Notes under the pieces: model-generated
Seen by the model: the letters and a program-made list of their open reading frames with translations, nothing else
What the model was told of the DNA's origin: nothing
Databases searched by the model: none
Program-made: the position numbers and the translations under genes
Part shown: piece by piece, positions 52,119 to 60,845 of the stretch
How positions within the stretch are numbered: position 1 is the stretch's first letter
How the letters are laid out: every line of letters starts with the position of its first letter
Assembly (NCBI GenBank): GCA_016872605.1
Contig: VGZI01000014.1
Span: 1-60,913 of the forward strand
Source of the DNA: Planctomycetota bacterium
Lineage (GTDB): Bacteria > Planctomycetota > Planctomycetia > Gemmatales > Gemmataceae
Reading direction: 5' to 3'
Length of the DNA stretch: 60,913 nt

Positions 52119-53492
52119 TCACTTCTCCTCGCGATACAGGATCGCCCACGGGTCGGCCGTGTCCTTCTGCCAATCGCGCAAGCGCGTTCGCAGTTCCGTC
52201 AACCCGTTTGCGTGAGCCGGATCGGCTGCGAGGTTCTTCAGTTCATCCGGATCGGTCGAGAGATCGTACAGTTCTTCTTTGGGCCGATGAAGAAACGCGT
52301 CGACGCTGCGTTGCCCCATCATCTTCGCGCCGGTCTTGCGAATATCTTGCCAGCTCGGCGAGCCCCACAGGTCGGACGCCAGCGGATACGTCTTCTGGTG
52401 CTCCAGGTTGACGATCAACTTGTACTTCGGCGTGATGATCGAGCGCATCGGGTACGACATCGTGATTTCATGAAACTGATGCGAAGCAAAGGCCGTGTCC
52501 CAGCCCTTCGGATTGTCGTCCCCCAAGATCGGCAGGAACGATCGGCCCGGCAGTTTGTACTTCGGACCAGCCGCCTTCGTGATGTCGAGAATCGTCGGCG
52601 CCAGATCGATGTAGCTGACGACCCCATGGTTCGTGCGATCCTGCGGCACTCCGGGACCGGCGATGAGCATCGGTAAGTGAATGCCCGATGCGTAGAGGGT
52701 GGTCTTGGCGCCGGGGAACGGGATGCCGTTGTCGCTGATAAAAATGATGATCGTATCTTCGAGTTGCCCCAGCTCGCGCAACACTTCGAAGAGCAAACCG
52801 ACGCCGCGATCCATGCGGGCGACCGACTGATAATACTCGGCCAGGTCTTTCCGCACCGCCTCGGTGTCGGGCAGGTGGTACGGCACGACGACTTTTTTGG
52901 GATCGACCTTCACCTCCTTGGGGTCTTTTGCCCAGACATCGTTGCCGAAGCCGACCTTGGCGCGATGCGGATCTTGATAGCCCATGACCAGGAAGTAGGG
53001 CTTCTTGTCGGCGGTGCGGATGAACTCCTTGGCATTCTGGGCCATGAGAGCGACGTCTCGCTGCTTGGTGTTGAGCATGAGGCGATGGAAGTTGAACGCC
53101 GACTCCGGGCCGACGTGGAACTTACCGATCAGGCCGGTGAAGTAGCCGAAGTTGCGCAAGAGCGTGGGCAATCCCATGACCCAGGGATGACACTGCTGGC
53201 TGTGCGGCGCGTGCTGCAGGCCGTACATGCCGTTCTGGTGCGTGTACAGTCCGCTCATGATGCTGGCCCGGCTCGGACTGCACGACGAGACGCTTGAATA
53301 CGCCCGCGTGAAGCGAACGCCTTTCTTCGCCAGGGCATCGATGTTCGGCGACGTCACGCATTTGTCGCCGTAGCAACCGAGTTGCCGTCCGAGATCGTCG
53401 GCAATGATCAGGACGACGTTTTTCTGTTTCGCCTGCGCCAAAGCGGCGCTCGGGGAAAGGGCGACGACCAATAACATGAGGAGATAGCGCAT
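52119..53492 (-). CDS. Secreted sulfatase (formylglycine type)
   Basis: 457 residues from ATG 53492, signal peptide to about AALAQ. It is a type I sulfatase: VLIIADDLGRQLGCYGD gives the two metal Asp residues (32-33), and SCSPSRASI (Cys71-x-P-x-R) is the site changed to formylglycine by an FGE-type enzyme. IGKFHVG and IFISDNGIP supply further active-site residues. Planctomycetes use many such enzymes on sulfated polysaccharides; the precise substrate is unknown. Confidence 0.94.
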   Translation of the reverse strand: MRYLLMLLVVALSPSAALAQAKQKNVVLIIADDLGRQLGCYGDKCVTSPNIDALAKKGVRFTRAYSSVSSCSPSRASIMSGLYTHQNGMYGLQHAPHSQQCHPWVMGLPTLLRNFGYFTGLIGKFHVGPESAFNFHRLMLNTKQRDVALMAQNAKEFIRTADKKPYFLVMGYQDPHRAKVGFGNDVWAKDPKEVKVDPKKVVVPYHLPDTEAVRKDLAEYYQSVARMDRGVGLLFEVLRELGQLEDTIIIFISDNGIPFPGAKTTLYASGIHLPMLIAGPGVPQDRTNHGVVSYIDLAPTILDITKAAGPKYKLPGRSFLPILGDDNPKGWDTAFASHQFHEITMSYPMRSIITPKYKLIVNLEHQKTYPLASDLWGSPSWQDIRKTGAKMMGQRSVDAFLHRPKEELYDLSTDPDELKNLAADPAHANGLTELRTRLRDWQKDTADPWAILYREEK

Positions 53493-53609
53493 GGCAGCCT
53501 CGTCACAAAAGAGGATTGGCGAGGACAATGTAACCAAGCGCCGGCGAAATGACAATCGTATTCAGAATAGGCTACGTTCACTGAACGCACCCTACACGCG
53601 CACGATCAC

Positions 53610-55574
53610 TTAGATTCGCCGAAACTGTCGATCCAACTCTTGCCGCGTAAACAATAGCGCCGTCGGTCGTCCGTGCGGGCAGTGGTGCGTGTCGGCGGAG
53701 AGATGGCGCATCTCGACCAAGGCGGCGATCTCCTCGGGCGCCAGCGGGTCGCCGGAGCGGACGGCGGCGTGGCAGGCCATCAGGCTCATCAGATCGCTCA
53801 GCAGCTGCTCGCGCGTCGGCATGCGTTCCTTGTTCATCAAGTGATCGACAACGCGCTTGAGGATTTGCGCCGGCGGACGTCGGCCCAACAGGGCCGGGTA
53901 GCGCGTGACGATGACCGTGTTGCCGCCGAAGTCTTCTACACCCAGGCCAAGGGCATCGAGATCGTGGCGATGTTCCAGAAGCACCGCAGCCTGATCGGCG
54001 GTCAACTCGACCGGCTCCGGGATTAGCATCGGTTGAACATCGAGGGAGCCGAGCCGAATGCGTTCCTTGATCTCCTCAAAAAGCACACGTTCATGTAGTG
54101 CATGTTGATCGATTACGAGCATGCCATCGGTGGTTTCGACGACGAGGTACGTGTTGTGCACCTGGATGGCGTTGATGACTTCGGGGATGGGGGGGGCGGG
54201 CTCGGGGCGTACTTCATCCCAGGGGTTCGCTTCGCTCACCCCTGGGCTTGGGCAATCGACTATTAGGTCACCTCCGGCAGTCGCTGCGCTCATGCCAGGG
54301 CTTGGCGGAAGCGCGGCAGCGGGCGGATCCCAGGGGTTTGCTGCGCTCACCCCTGGGCTTGGGGGGTTCTTGCTGAACGTCGGAAACCCCGGCTGCGCGA
54401 ACAGCGACGGAGTCGCCTCGGCGGGGCGGGGGCTGAAGTAACCGCTCGCCCCGTTCGCCGTCGGCGGCTGGAGCCGGCTGGTCAACTCCTCCTCATTGAG
54501 CCGGTTGCGCACCGTGGCCAGCACCATCGAGTACAGGGCGCTGGCATCGCGGAAGCGCACCTCGGCCTTGGTCGGATGCACGTTGACGTCGACCGCGTCG
54601 GGCGGCAGGTCTAGGAACAAGAACGCCACCGCGTAGCGGCCCGTCATCAGCAAACCGCGATAGCCTTCTTGCAGCGCATGGCCGAGTGCGCGATCGCGAA
54701 TCCATCGGCCATTGAGGAAGAGGTACTGCGCTTTGGCGTTGCCTCGATCGCAAGCAGGATCGGCGATGTAGCCGAATAGATGCGCCGGCCCTTGCCGTGC
54801 GTCGATGGCATAAAGCTGGTCGCGAACTTCCTTGCCAAAGAAGATTCCGATGCGCGTCAGCAAGTCATCGGACGCGGAGACTTCGTAAACGTTCTTGCCG
54901 TTATGCCGCAGGACTAAGTGAATTCCGGGCTTGGCGAGCGCGATACGCGTGAATATTTCGCAGATGTGCCCCATCTCGGTCGATGGGGTGCGCATGAACT
55001 TTCGGCGAACCGGCACGTTGTAAAACAAATGGCGCACTTCAATACGCGTCCCCGGTGCGCCGTTCCATACGCGGACCGCCGATAGTTCGCCGCCGTGCGA
55101 GGAGATTTCGGCGCCGGCTTCATGAGAAGGGGAGAAAGGGAGAGAGGGGGAGAATGAGCGGGCTTCGATCTCCTCCTCTCCCCATCTCCCATTCTCCCCT
55201 TCACTCCTTCTCCCTTTCTCCGCTTCGGAGACGCACGACTGAATCGTCACCTGCCCCACGCCCGCAATGGACGCCAAGGCTTCGCCGCGAAAGCCCATAG
55301 TGCGGACGGCAAAGAGGTCGTCAGCGGTCGCGAGCTTGCTGGTGGCGTGATTGGTCAACGCGAGTTCGAGATCGTCGGGATGGATGCCGTGGCCGTTGTC
55401 GACGACGCGGATGAGTTCGCAGCCTCCCTGCTCGATGTCGATGTCGATGCGGGTGGCGCCGGCGTCGAGGCTGTTCTCCAGAAGCTCCTTGACGACGCTG
55501 GCGGGGCGTTCGATGACTTCCCCGGCGGCGATCTTCGTGATGACCGAAACCGGAAGTTGCTGAATGCGCGGCAT
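53610..55574 (-). CDS. mutL: DNA mismatch repair protein MutL with several repeat insertions
   Basis: 654 residues from ATG 55574. The GHKL ATPase motifs are all present: ELLENSLDAGATRI, VVDNGHGI, TMGFRGEALASIAG, and VNVHPTKAEVRF. The C-terminal endonuclease motif DQHALHERVLFE fits DQHA-x2-E-x4-E, and CPHGRP is present, so this is a nicking MutL. An acidic/Arg/Ser-rich piece of about 35 residues interrupts the ATPase domain after TIQSCVSEAE, and the linker holds repeats of PSPGVSAANPWD. Both are encoded by palindromic elements. No mutS is in the window. Confidence 0.95.
   Translation of the reverse strand: MPRIQQLPVSVITKIAAGEVIERPASVVKELLENSLDAGATRIDIDIEQGGCELIRVVDNGHGIHPDDLELALTNHATSKLATADDLFAVRTMGFRGEALASIAGVGQVTIQSCVSEAEKGRRSEGENGRWGEEEIEARSFSPSLPFSPSHEAGAEISSHGGELSAVRVWNGAPGTRIEVRHLFYNVPVRRKFMRTPSTEMGHICEIFTRIALAKPGIHLVLRHNGKNVYEVSASDDLLTRIGIFFGKEVRDQLYAIDARQGPAHLFGYIADPACDRGNAKAQYLFLNGRWIRDRALGHALQEGYRGLLMTGRYAVAFLFLDLPPDAVDVNVHPTKAEVRFRDASALYSMVLATVRNRLNEEELTSRLQPPTANGASGYFSPRPAEATPSLFAQPGFPTFSKNPPSPGVSAANPWDPPAAALPPSPGMSAATAGGDLIVDCPSPGVSEANPWDEVRPEPAPPIPEVINAIQVHNTYLVVETTDGMLVIDQHALHERVLFEEIKERIRLGSLDVQPMLIPEPVELTADQAAVLLEHRHDLDALGLGVEDFGGNTVIVTRYPALLGRRPPAQILKRVVDHLMNKERMPTREQLLSDLMSLMACHAAVRSGDPLAPEEIAALVEMRHLSADTHHCPHGRPTALLFTRQELDRQFRRI
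54216..54364. repeat. Three copies of a cccaggggt/acccctggg palindrome in the mutL linker
   Basis: Full copies at 54216-54252 (atcccaggggttcgcttcgc then tcacccctgggcttggg) and 54327-54364 (with ttgctgcgctc in the loop); a partial copy at about 54276-54307. Each is read in the same frame on the minus strand, giving PSPGVS(A/E)ANPWD. Confidence 0.8.
55119..55226. repeat. Purine/pyrimidine-rich palindrome in the mutL ATPase region
   Basis: Perfect arms ggagaaagggaga (55131-55143) and tctccctttctcc (55209-55221), and inner arms gggagaatg (55148-55156) and cattctccc (55190-55198). It encodes the non-conserved piece between TIQSCV and GAEIS. Confidence 0.8.
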
Positions 55575-55673
55575 GCGCGGTTCTCTCGTCCGTGGGGGTC
55601 TCGTCCTTATCATATCCTATGCGCGGCGCTCCGATGCGTCGTCGCGGCAGCGTCTTCCAACAAGGAGCGTAAC

Positions 55674-56942
55674 ATGAAGAAGTGGCAGTTGATCCTCGCG
55701 CTATTGTCGTTTACTCTCGCGCCGACTCTTGTGGTCGCCAACACCGAGACGCAAGCATTTCCTGCGAAAGCAGCGCCGGACAAGCAAAAAACGCGCTGGG
55801 ATGTCGAGTGGGATTTTGTCTCGAACTTCAACAAGGAGGTGCACCTCTTGCGCATCGTCAAGGCGGCGTTCACGTACCAAAGCGCTGACGGGCAGACCAA
55901 GACAATCAACGTCGTGCGCAACCTTCAACTCGTCGAGGCACTGGCGCCGTATGACGACAATATTACGTTCTACGCCGATTTGGCCACCAAGGATCGGGCC
56001 GACAAGACCGTCGCCGCCGCCGAAAAACTCCTGGGACCGCCGTGTGTGGCGATGCCGGCGGTCGTTGCGTGGTCGGGCAACAAGAACTACAAGATCTTCC
56101 GCGAGGTCCACGACGATGGCATTCGCTGGATGAAAGGGCACGGCAACAACGTCGGCTATCGCGGCGAAAAACTCGTCCTCGCCTCCATCTTCCAGGCAGT
56201 CAACTACGTCTACATCATGGAATACAACTTCACCGACGATGGCCGGGTCGTCACGCGTCTCGGATTCACCGCTCACAACTACTTCCGCCGCGGCAAGGGG
56301 CGGGGAAATGTCAAGGACGGCGATGTGCATCTTCACGTCGGCAGCTGGCGCATGGAATTCGACCTCAGCGAAGCCAAAGCCGACGGCGCCGGCGGACCCA
56401 CCAAAAACGACTATCGCCTGATCAGTCGCCGCCGCGTCGGCAATCGCTTCGCCGTCGTCGATGAGCCGTTCGGCAGCGAAGGCGGCAACGCCGCCAAAGA
56501 AGGAAGTGCCCTCTGGAAAGCCGAGGAGTTCACGACGCTGCGAGTCCACAGCACCGAAGTCAAGAACGCACACTTCCGCCCCGTCAGCTACGATCTCATC
56601 CCGTCTCGCATGGGTTCGGTGCGCGATGTCCGTGGTTATGGCGACCTGGCCGGGATGAGCAAGGAGCAGATGGAGTTCGTCAACTCCGACTTTTGGCTGA
56701 CGGTCACCAACCCGCAACGGACATTTTTTCACACGCTGGTCCGTGAAGCAGCCAACAAGCGGGAGTTGAAAAATCAGCCCGTGACGGTGTGGTACTCGGC
56801 CCCCGGCATCCACGTGCCGCGCGGCGAGGACTTCGGCCCCGACGGCGCTAACCAATGGCAAGGCGTCGCCCTGACGACCTGGATCGACTTCACCCTGCGC
56901 CCACGCGACCTCTTCGACAGCACGCCGCTGTATGGGAAGTGA
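55674..56942 (+). CDS. Secreted copper-amine-oxidase-like protein
   Basis: 422 residues from ATG 55674 with an AAGGAG box and a signal peptide (to about LVVANT). The C-terminal part follows the copper amine oxidase catalytic domain: QAVNYVYIMEYNFTDDGRVV aligns with the cofactor segment (usual N-Y-D/E), HLHVGSWRMEFDL with the H-x-H copper ligands, and VWYSAPGIHVPRGEDF with the third His; TLRPRDLFDSTPLY is the usual end. It is shorter than classic enzymes (about 620 or more) and has Val after the cofactor Tyr. It may be a small amine oxidase or an inactive relative. Confidence 0.75.
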   Translation: MKKWQLILALLSFTLAPTLVVANTETQAFPAKAAPDKQKTRWDVEWDFVSNFNKEVHLLRIVKAAFTYQSADGQTKTINVVRNLQLVEALAPYDDNITFYADLATKDRADKTVAAAEKLLGPPCVAMPAVVAWSGNKNYKIFREVHDDGIRWMKGHGNNVGYRGEKLVLASIFQAVNYVYIMEYNFTDDGRVVTRLGFTAHNYFRRGKGRGNVKDGDVHLHVGSWRMEFDLSEAKADGAGGPTKNDYRLISRRRVGNRFAVVDEPFGSEGGNAAKEGSALWKAEEFTTLRVHSTEVKNAHFRPVSYDLIPSRMGSVRDVRGYGDLAGMSKEQMEFVNSDFWLTVTNPQRTFFHTLVREAANKRELKNQPVTVWYSAPGIHVPRGEDFGPDGANQWQGVALTTWIDFTLRPRDLFDSTPLYGK

Positions 56943-56955
56943 TGCGTCGGCGCCC

Positions 56956-56990
56956 GAAGCGTCGGCGAAGGGATCCTTCGCTGACGCTTC
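56956..56990. terminator. Hairpin of the gaagcgtcagcgaagg family, likely two-way terminator
   Basis: Arms gaagcgtcggcgaagg (56956-56971) and ccttcgctgacgcttc (56975-56990) pair with one G-T; they sit between convergent genes 55674-56942 and 57000-57899. Same family as 37457-37498. Confidence 0.7.
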
Positions 56991-56999
56991 AGGGTCTGT

Positions 57000-57899
57000 T
57001 TATTTACGTTTACTGTTCTTGAGCACGCGGCCGTTGGCGGTGGCCGGCACGCTTCGCTTCGGGTCGTCCACTCCATCGAGAAACTGGCCGACTTCGGTCG
57101 CCTCCAGGCGAGCGCAAACGCGCCTGGCATAGTTCGCAGAGTATTCGAAACCGAAATAGTCGCGCCCTAATTTCTTCGCGACCACCAATGTGCTGCCTGA
57201 CCCGGCAAAGGGATCGAGCACCAACTCGCCTTGATTTGACGAAACCTCTATGATCCGCCCCAACACGCGTTCCGGCATCTGGCAGCCGTGGAATCCCGCT
57301 CGCTCCTTGAAGGTCCCGCAGACGCGCGGGAAGTACCATGTATCCTCATCCGCTTCAAAGCCTTGCTTCATGTCCTGCGGACGCAGGATCCAGGTGTCGT
57401 CCGGCAATCGCCCGCCCTCTTGTGCCCGGGAGTCGGCGTACACGGTCTGACGAGCTGACGGGACTTTGATAGCGTTCGCGTTGAACGTGAATTGCTTCGG
57501 GTCTTTCACGAAATGGAAGAGATGCGTATGGCTGCGGCTGAATTTCTTCGTGCAGTTGACGCCGAAGGTGTAGTACCAGATCACCCAGCTGCGGCACGAG
57601 AAGCCGAGGTCGCGCTGAAACAGGACCTTGAGCTCGGCTGCGAAGTCGTCGCCGATGGCCAGCCAAAACGTGCCGGTTGGTTTGAGCACGCGGTGAACTT
57701 GCTCGCCCCACGATTTCGTCCATGCCAAGTATTCGTCGGTCCCCTTGCGATCCTCGTAAACGTCGTACTTGTAGCCGATGTTGAACGGCGGATCGGCAAA
57801 AACGAGGTCGACGCAGCCATCGGGAAGCTCACGCATGCCGGCGATGCAGTCGCCGTTGCGAACCTGATTGCGGGGCATCATGCGGCCGTTGGAGTCCAT
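57000..57899 (-). CDS. Beta-class DNA adenine/cytosine-N4 methyltransferase, orphan
   Basis: 299 residues from ATG 57899. The catalytic motif DPPF (36-39, [11 protein letters not shown]) comes before the AdoMet motif FAGSGST (231-237), the order of the beta class (CcrM, HinfI type). DPPF is usual for this type and would allow N6-adenine or N4-cytosine methylation. No restriction endonuclease gene is adjacent, so it is an orphan that may have a regulatory or replication-related role, or a remnant of a system. Confidence 0.92.
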   Translation of the reverse strand: MDSNGRMMPRNQVRNGDCIAGMRELPDGCVDLVFADPPFNIGYKYDVYEDRKGTDEYLAWTKSWGEQVHRVLKPTGTFWLAIGDDFAAELKVLFQRDLGFSCRSWVIWYYTFGVNCTKKFSRSHTHLFHFVKDPKQFTFNANAIKVPSARQTVYADSRAQEGGRLPDDTWILRPQDMKQGFEADEDTWYFPRVCGTFKERAGFHGCQMPERVLGRIIEVSSNQGELVLDPFAGSGSTLVVAKKLGRDYFGFEYSANYARRVCARLEATEVGQFLDGVDDPKRSVPATANGRVLKNSKRK

Positions 57900-57924
57900 G
57901 GCGCTATTGTATGATCCGTGCGGG

Positions 57925-58473
57925 TTACTTCGTGCGCGGCTCTTCGCGCGGCGCGTCGGGGGGAGGCGGCTTGCTCACCACACGCGATTCGAATTGGCTG
58001 ATGATGTCGATGGCGAATCTCTCCGAAAAGCCGGCCAGGAAGCACCAAAAGATCAGCTTGGCGTAGTCAGACGCCGCGCCGTGAATGCGAAAGAGTGCGG
58101 CGAGGCCCTCGATGCTGGCGGCGTCTTTGTCCGCCACAAACCTCGGAAACAGATCGCCCGCCAACAACCCGGAGATGAACAGAACGTACAACAGCACCGC
58201 GAGGATGCCGCCGACCACGGGAGAGAGAGCGACGTAGACCCACGAGTCGGCCAGCAGCTGGAGATCCTCGTCGCCGAGCGTCTTGAGCCGGCGTTGCAGC
58301 CCGACGAAGCCACCGATGGCCCCGATGATCAACGTCATCAGCGGCGCGGCCCCGACAAACTGGTCCGATTGACTCGCCCAAAATGCGCCCGGAATGATCA
58401 AGAGCATCAACACTCCGAGCGAGATGAGCAGGCGATTGCTGATAGTGCGGATAGTTTGCAAACGATCGTTCAT
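57925..58473 (-). CDS. Membrane protein of unknown function
   Basis: 182 residues from ATG 58473. Three or four hydrophobic helices (about 17-33, 44-60, 80-108, 140-155) with a conserved-looking middle ([20 protein letters not shown]). The C-terminal tail is Pro/Glu/Arg-rich. It lies 25 bp upstream of the methyltransferase gene on the same strand and may be co-transcribed. Family not recognised. Confidence 0.65.
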   Translation of the reverse strand: MNDRLQTIRTISNRLLISLGVLMLLIIPGAFWASQSDQFVGAAPLMTLIIGAIGGFVGLQRRLKTLGDEDLQLLADSWVYVALSPVVGGILAVLLYVLFISGLLAGDLFPRFVADKDAASIEGLAALFRIHGAASDYAKLIFWCFLAGFSERFAIDIISQFESRVVSKPPPPDAPREEPRTK

Positions 58474-58528
58474 GGACAACCCAAATCTCGCACAAGTATC
58501 GGAAATGACGAGAAATTATGCACGGGGT

Positions 58529-58611
58529 GTCAGCTATCAGCCGTCAGCCAGAGAAGGTCATGCTTTGATGGTATGGCTGATGGCTGCCGGCTCATTGCTG
58601 ACGGCTGCGGC
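58529..58611. repeat. Inverted repeat of cagccgtcagc
   Basis: Perfect arms cagccgtcagc (58538-58548) and gctgacggctg (58597-58607), with related words (cagctatcag, ggctgatggctg) between. Similar words (gctgatagctgatagct) occur at 51416-51433. Confidence 0.55.
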
Positions 58612-58655
58612 TCTGTCGCGTTAGGGCCTTTCGGGATTTCATCATTTCGGCATTT

Positions 58656-59384
58656 TCATTTCACATCACGGATGCGGAAGTTGCGGATCGCAATCGGGCC
58701 GTGGTCGGCTTGAAGCATCAAGTGGCCTTCGCGCATTTCGGCGTTTTTCCAGCGATCGCCTGTGGGGGTGAGTAACTCTTGCTTTTCGTGAATGACCTGG
58801 CCATTGAGGATGGCCCTTAGAATCATGGCGTTCTTGATTTTCTTGCCTTCCTTGTCGAATCGCGGCGCGAGGAATGTGACGTCGAGCGTTTGCCAATCGC
58901 CCGGGGCTTTACAGGCGTTGACCTTGGGACCAATGCCCTTGTCGATATGGGTGTAGCGTCCGCCCATGACGACGGCGCGCGGATAGATGCCGCCGCAATC
59001 TTCACCGCTTACTTCTTTCTTGCCGAAGCTGTCGTAAATCTGAATCTCGTAATGCCCATGGAACTTGATGCCCGAGTTTGAGCCTTTGGGGATGTTGAAC
59101 TCGACATGCAGTTCGACGTCGGCGAATTTCTGCTTGGAGAAGAGGTTGGACGTGCGCCCCTTGGCGCCGTTGTACCAGACGCCTTTGCCTTCCTTGACGG
59201 CGAACTTTCTGGGGTTCTTGGCGTCGAGTTCGACCGCGCCGACGTGCTGCCAATCGCCGTGCGGCGTTCTCCAGGCGTCGAGTTTGTCAGCCATCAGGTC
59301 GAATGGCATACTCGGGGGCGAGCCGCTCGCGGTGGCGATGAACAGGAGGAAAATCGGCACACTATGAACAGAGAAGGCAGGCAT
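58656..59384 (-). CDS. DUF1080 (3-keto-disaccharide hydrolase-like) secreted protein
   Basis: 242 residues from ATG 59384 (MPAFSVHSVPIF), signal peptide to about TASGS. The DUF1080 fold, a concanavalin-like beta sandwich, shows in WQHVGAVELDAKNPRKF, NLFSKQKFADVELHVEFNIP, SNSGIKFHGHYEIQIYDSFG and the final IAIRNFRIRDVK. Planctomycetes carry many copies; some members cleave 3-keto-glycosides. No catalytic residue can be fixed by eye. Confidence 0.88.
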   Translation of the reverse strand: MPAFSVHSVPIFLLFIATASGSPPSMPFDLMADKLDAWRTPHGDWQHVGAVELDAKNPRKFAVKEGKGVWYNGAKGRTSNLFSKQKFADVELHVEFNIPKGSNSGIKFHGHYEIQIYDSFGKKEVSGEDCGGIYPRAVVMGGRYTHIDKGIGPKVNACKAPGDWQTLDVTFLAPRFDKEGKKIKNAMILRAILNGQVIHEKQELLTPTGDRWKNAEMREGHLMLQADHGPIAIRNFRIRDVK

Positions 59385-59476
59385 GAGTTCCTCGAGAGCC
59401 CCAAGCGAGCAGCGACAGCCCGAGCCGGCCAGGCGGGTGGCTGCGCTGCACGCTTGACACGAATTTTCATACACGA

Positions 59477-60574
59477 TCAAACAATCGCCGTAACTGGCCG
59501 GAACAGCGTATCGCGATCGCGGATGATGGCCTGTGGGATTAAGGCGGGGCTCTGAGTCGTGATGCCCGGCATTTTCTTGATCGCGGTGCCGATGGCCATG
59601 ACTTCGACATAACCGGCGCTTATCTCATCGATAAACACTTTGATGTCGATGACGCCGTCGGCGCCGATAGCCTTGGCCTCACCGATGATGTGTTCCAGGC
59701 AATTGCTGCGAGCTTCGTAGATGACTTGAGTGACTGACTCGAGTTCGCCGCGACTGAAGCTTTGGAACCAGGCAAAGATGCCGCCCGCCAAGCCGAGCGA
59801 ATAGACGGAGACGCCCAGAAGCAGGCGCATGGGCGCGTAGCCGAGGCGTGCGAGGTTCCACAGCTCTTCGCCGGTCAGTTCGGAGGTGACGGGGCGCTCG
59901 GGATTGCCGAACGCTGGATGATACGATGCCGTGCCGACCATGAGCATCTCGGTGACGCCGGGCCCGAAGGGGAGAATATAGGTGGCGATGTCGACGACGG
60001 AATTAGCGCCGACCGCCTTCGCCTCGTTCTCGAGTCGAGTGAGGGCCAGATGCCGGGTATGGTTGTACATGTCGGAATATTGCTTGACTTCGCCGCCGGC
60101 GACGCCGGTGAGCCAGGCGAAAATGCTTTGGCCGACGCCGAGCGCGTAGGCGACGTTCCCCATGACGAAATGTTTCGGCTGATAGCCGGCATCGATTTGG
60201 CAGTAGAAGTCCTGGCCCGAGCAGGCGGTAGTGAAGAAATCGCCGTCGTAGCCCTTGGTGCGCACGCCGGAGCCGATGGCGAGAAACTCGTGATACCCGC
60301 TGACTTCCTTGAGTTCGGAGCGAACCCCGGTGATGCCTTGGCAGCCGGCGGCCTTGGCTTCCTTTTCCATGCGTTCGATGGCGGCGTGACGGCCTTCGGT
60401 GATGAGCTGGGTGAGGTTCTCGATCTCACCGCCGGCGATCGTTCGCAATCCGCTGGCGATGCCACCGAAAAAGCCCAGCGCCTGCACGCTATTGCCGACG
60501 ACGACGCTGCCCGGGGCAAAACCCTTTTCATTCAAGCAATACATGTCGTTTCCCGAAAACCCGCTGACGATCAT
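59477..60574 (-). CDS. Triple YbjQ-domain protein
   Basis: 365 residues from ATG 60574 (MIVSGFSGNDMYCLNEKG). Three tandem copies of the YbjQ/DUF74 domain are visible, each with the run hydrophobic V-x-G (VVVGNSVQALG, FVMGNVAYALG, LLLGVSVYSLG), then G-E-(I/V/L)-E/K, then the long helix ending in EAKAAG, EAKAVG or EAKAIG, then a beta strand (GITGV, SVVDI, GVIDI) and a closing EFLAIGS, EMLMVGT or EVMAIGT. Single YbjQ proteins are about 105 residues and form pentamers; bound ligands are uncertain. A short zinc-ribbon-like stretch with Cys residues is at residues 12-15 and 100-115 (CLNEKG, CSGQDFYC). Confidence 0.85.
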   Translation of the reverse strand: MIVSGFSGNDMYCLNEKGFAPGSVVVGNSVQALGFFGGIASGLRTIAGGEIENLTQLITEGRHAAIERMEKEAKAAGCQGITGVRSELKEVSGYHEFLAIGSGVRTKGYDGDFFTTACSGQDFYCQIDAGYQPKHFVMGNVAYALGVGQSIFAWLTGVAGGEVKQYSDMYNHTRHLALTRLENEAKAVGANSVVDIATYILPFGPGVTEMLMVGTASYHPAFGNPERPVTSELTGEELWNLARLGYAPMRLLLGVSVYSLGLAGGIFAWFQSFSRGELESVTQVIYEARSNCLEHIIGEAKAIGADGVIDIKVFIDEISAGYVEVMAIGTAIKKMPGITTQSPALIPQAIIRDRDTLFRPVTAIV

Positions 60575-60683
60575 GGAGGCTCCTTTGCCGTTCGCGAGGG
60601 GACATTCGAACCAGATCACGTGCAGGGCTTTGTACCGGAAAACGCGGTGCAGACAACAAAAAAGCGCAAGTTCCTTGCCCAGC

Positions 60684-60733
60684 AGGGTGCGTGAATCGCA
60701 TCCATTGCGGGACAGGTGCGATTCACGCACCCT
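60684..60733. repeat. Inverted repeat agggtgcgtgaatcgca
   Basis: Perfect 17-bp arms agggtgcgtgaatcgca (60684-60700) and tgcgattcacgcaccct (60717-60733). Related to 8059-8101. It lies upstream of the YbjQ gene in the 339-bp terminal gap, which otherwise holds only the next repeat. Confidence 0.75.
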
Positions 60734-60763
60734 ACTGCGTCGTCCAGACCAAATTTTCGGGTA

Positions 60764-60845
60764 GGAGAGTCTTGTAGCGTGGACTTCAGTCCACGCGGCC
60801 TAGCTCCGGGAGCCACGCAATCGTGTGGACTGAAGTCCACTCTCC
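60764..60845. repeat. Double palindrome gtggacttcagtccac / gtggactgaagtccac
   Basis: Two 16-bp palindromes at 60779-60794 and 60825-60840, which are also complementary to each other, framed by ggagagt (60764-60770) and actctcc (60838-60844). No gene is seen in this stretch to the window end. Confidence 0.75.

Noticed and set aside
55701..56861. 386-codon minus-strand frame opposite the amine-oxidase-like gene
   Set aside because: Third-position GC bias creates the open frame; no motif or ribosome site supports it.
60684..60845. Possible CRISPR repeats at the right end
   Set aside because: There are only palindrome pairs of two different families, with no regular spacers and no cas genes.
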